In this document: positions 63,696-64,000 of the stretch, piece after piece
Layout: each line of letters opens with the position of its first letter
Position numbering within the stretch: the first letter of the stretch is position 1
From: Leptospira hartskeerlii
GTDB lineage: Bacteria > Spirochaetota > Leptospiria > Leptospirales > Leptospiraceae
Direction of reading: 5' to 3'
DNA length: 64,000 nucleotides
Assembly (NCBI RefSeq): GCF_002811475.1
Contig: NZ_NPDL01000009.1
Span: forward strand, 83,171 to 147,170
Made by a program: the position numbers and the translations under genes
The notes under the pieces: generated by a model
Database searches by the model: none
Seen by the model: the letters and a program-made list of their open reading frames with translations, nothing else
Told to the model about the DNA's origin: nothing

Positions 63696-64000
63696 ATGAA
63701 AATTCACGAGTACCAGGCCAAGGAAATCCTGAGACGCCATAACGCCAAAGTTCCTTTCGGCGTAGTAATTGATAAAAAAGAAGACGGTGCAAAAGCCCAC
63801 GAAGAAGTTTCTTCCAAAACGGGAGCTTCTGTTGTAGTCGTAAAAGCCCAAATCCATGCCGGTGGTAGGGGAAAAGGCGGTGGAGTTAAAGTTACCAAAA
63901 CGAAAGAAGACGCATTAGCAGCTATCGATAAGATCCTGGGCATGCAGCTTATCACTCCTCAAACAGGTCCTGAAGGTAAAAAAGTTTTAAAAGTTTATCT
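63696..64000 (+). CDS. sucC: succinyl-CoA synthetase beta subunit, 5' part only
   Basis: The first 101 codons lie in the window; the rest runs off the right edge. The N-terminus [22 protein letters not shown] and the ATP-grasp block [20 protein letters not shown] are diagnostic for the ADP-forming beta subunit, which makes succinate and ATP or GTP in the TCA cycle. AAGG lies a few bases before the ATG. sucD would be expected just downstream. Confidence 0.93.
   Translation, partial: MKIHEYQAKEILRRHNAKVPFGVVIDKKEDGAKAHEEVSSKTGASVVVVKAQIHAGGRGKGGGVKVTKTKEDALAAIDKILGMQLITPQTGPEGKKVLKVY

Noticed and set aside
1..64000. tRNA, rRNA, CRISPR or prophage
   Set aside because: No cloverleaf, rRNA core sequence, regular spaced repeat array or phage structural gene was recognised on either strand.

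Overview
The window is chromosomal DNA of a Leptospira-like spirochaete. GC content is moderate (roughly 40 percent by eye). It carries many lipoproteins with spirochaete-type lipoboxes, a bactofilin, the LL-diaminopimelate aminotransferase route to lysine and peptidoglycan, an IspG of the long type with an inserted domain, and an osmoregulated periplasmic glucan operon. Genes are dense, often overlap by 1-14 bases, and lie on both strands. I recognised no tRNA, rRNA or CRISPR array. I ran no searches, so family names rest on motifs read in the translations.

Layout. 1-2.0 kb: an ATP-grasp-like protein cut by the left edge and a SAM methyltransferase, divergent from an ArsR-rhodanese regulator across a perfect 32-bp palindrome. 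2.0-5.3 kb: bactofilin-pdxA-membrane protein operon, a GNAT acetyltransferase and a coiled-coil protein. 5.5-13.4 kb: SBBP-like lipoprotein, a Leptospira-type unknown, lytic transglycosylase, citrate synthase and two overlapping lipoproteins. 13.4-16.3 kb: three overlapping nucleic-acid methyltransferase genes. 16.3-17.5 kb: a lone IS1595-like transposase. 17.6-24.1 kb: glycosyltransferase, cyclopropane fatty acid synthase, and the opgG-small membrane protein-opgH operon. 24.3-30.6 kb: glutamate synthase large subunit and two unknowns. 30.8-34.8 kb: beta-propeller and other lipoproteins and a membrane protein. 35-43.4 kb: ispG, a C45 Ntn-hydrolase with a helical-repeat tail, a membrane-bound AraC regulator, a two-gene unknown operon, and an NAD-dependent epimerase with its TetR regulator. 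43.6-49.7 kb: lipase-like lipoprotein, an IscU-like/pentapeptide fusion with a small partner, rpmE, rho, and a PAS-Fis regulator with a lysine-rich tail. 49.8-54.1 kb: two unknown envelope proteins, dapL, a DUF2203 protein, pyrB. 54.3-58.4 kb: fatty acid desaturase and an RND transporter. 58.5-64 kb: metallo-beta-lactamase-fold lipoprotein, outer-membrane protein, ruvA, DUF819 permease, DoxX and the start of sucC.

Together this is mostly housekeeping and envelope biology: TCA cycle (gltA, sucC), nitrogen and amino acids (gltB, dapL), pyrimidines (pyrB), vitamin B6 (pdxA), isoprenoids (ispG), membrane lipid modification (cfa, desaturase), periplasmic glucan, peptidoglycan turnover, transcription termination and RNA methylation. 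The points most worth a second look are the two adjoining dyads at the ArsR gene, the scaffold-like protein that lacks its third cluster cysteine and is fused to pentapeptide repeats, the extra protein inside the opg operon, the PAS-Fis regulator without an ATPase domain, the displaced start of the RlmI-like gene, and an octamer shared by the epimerase-tetR and doxX promoters.
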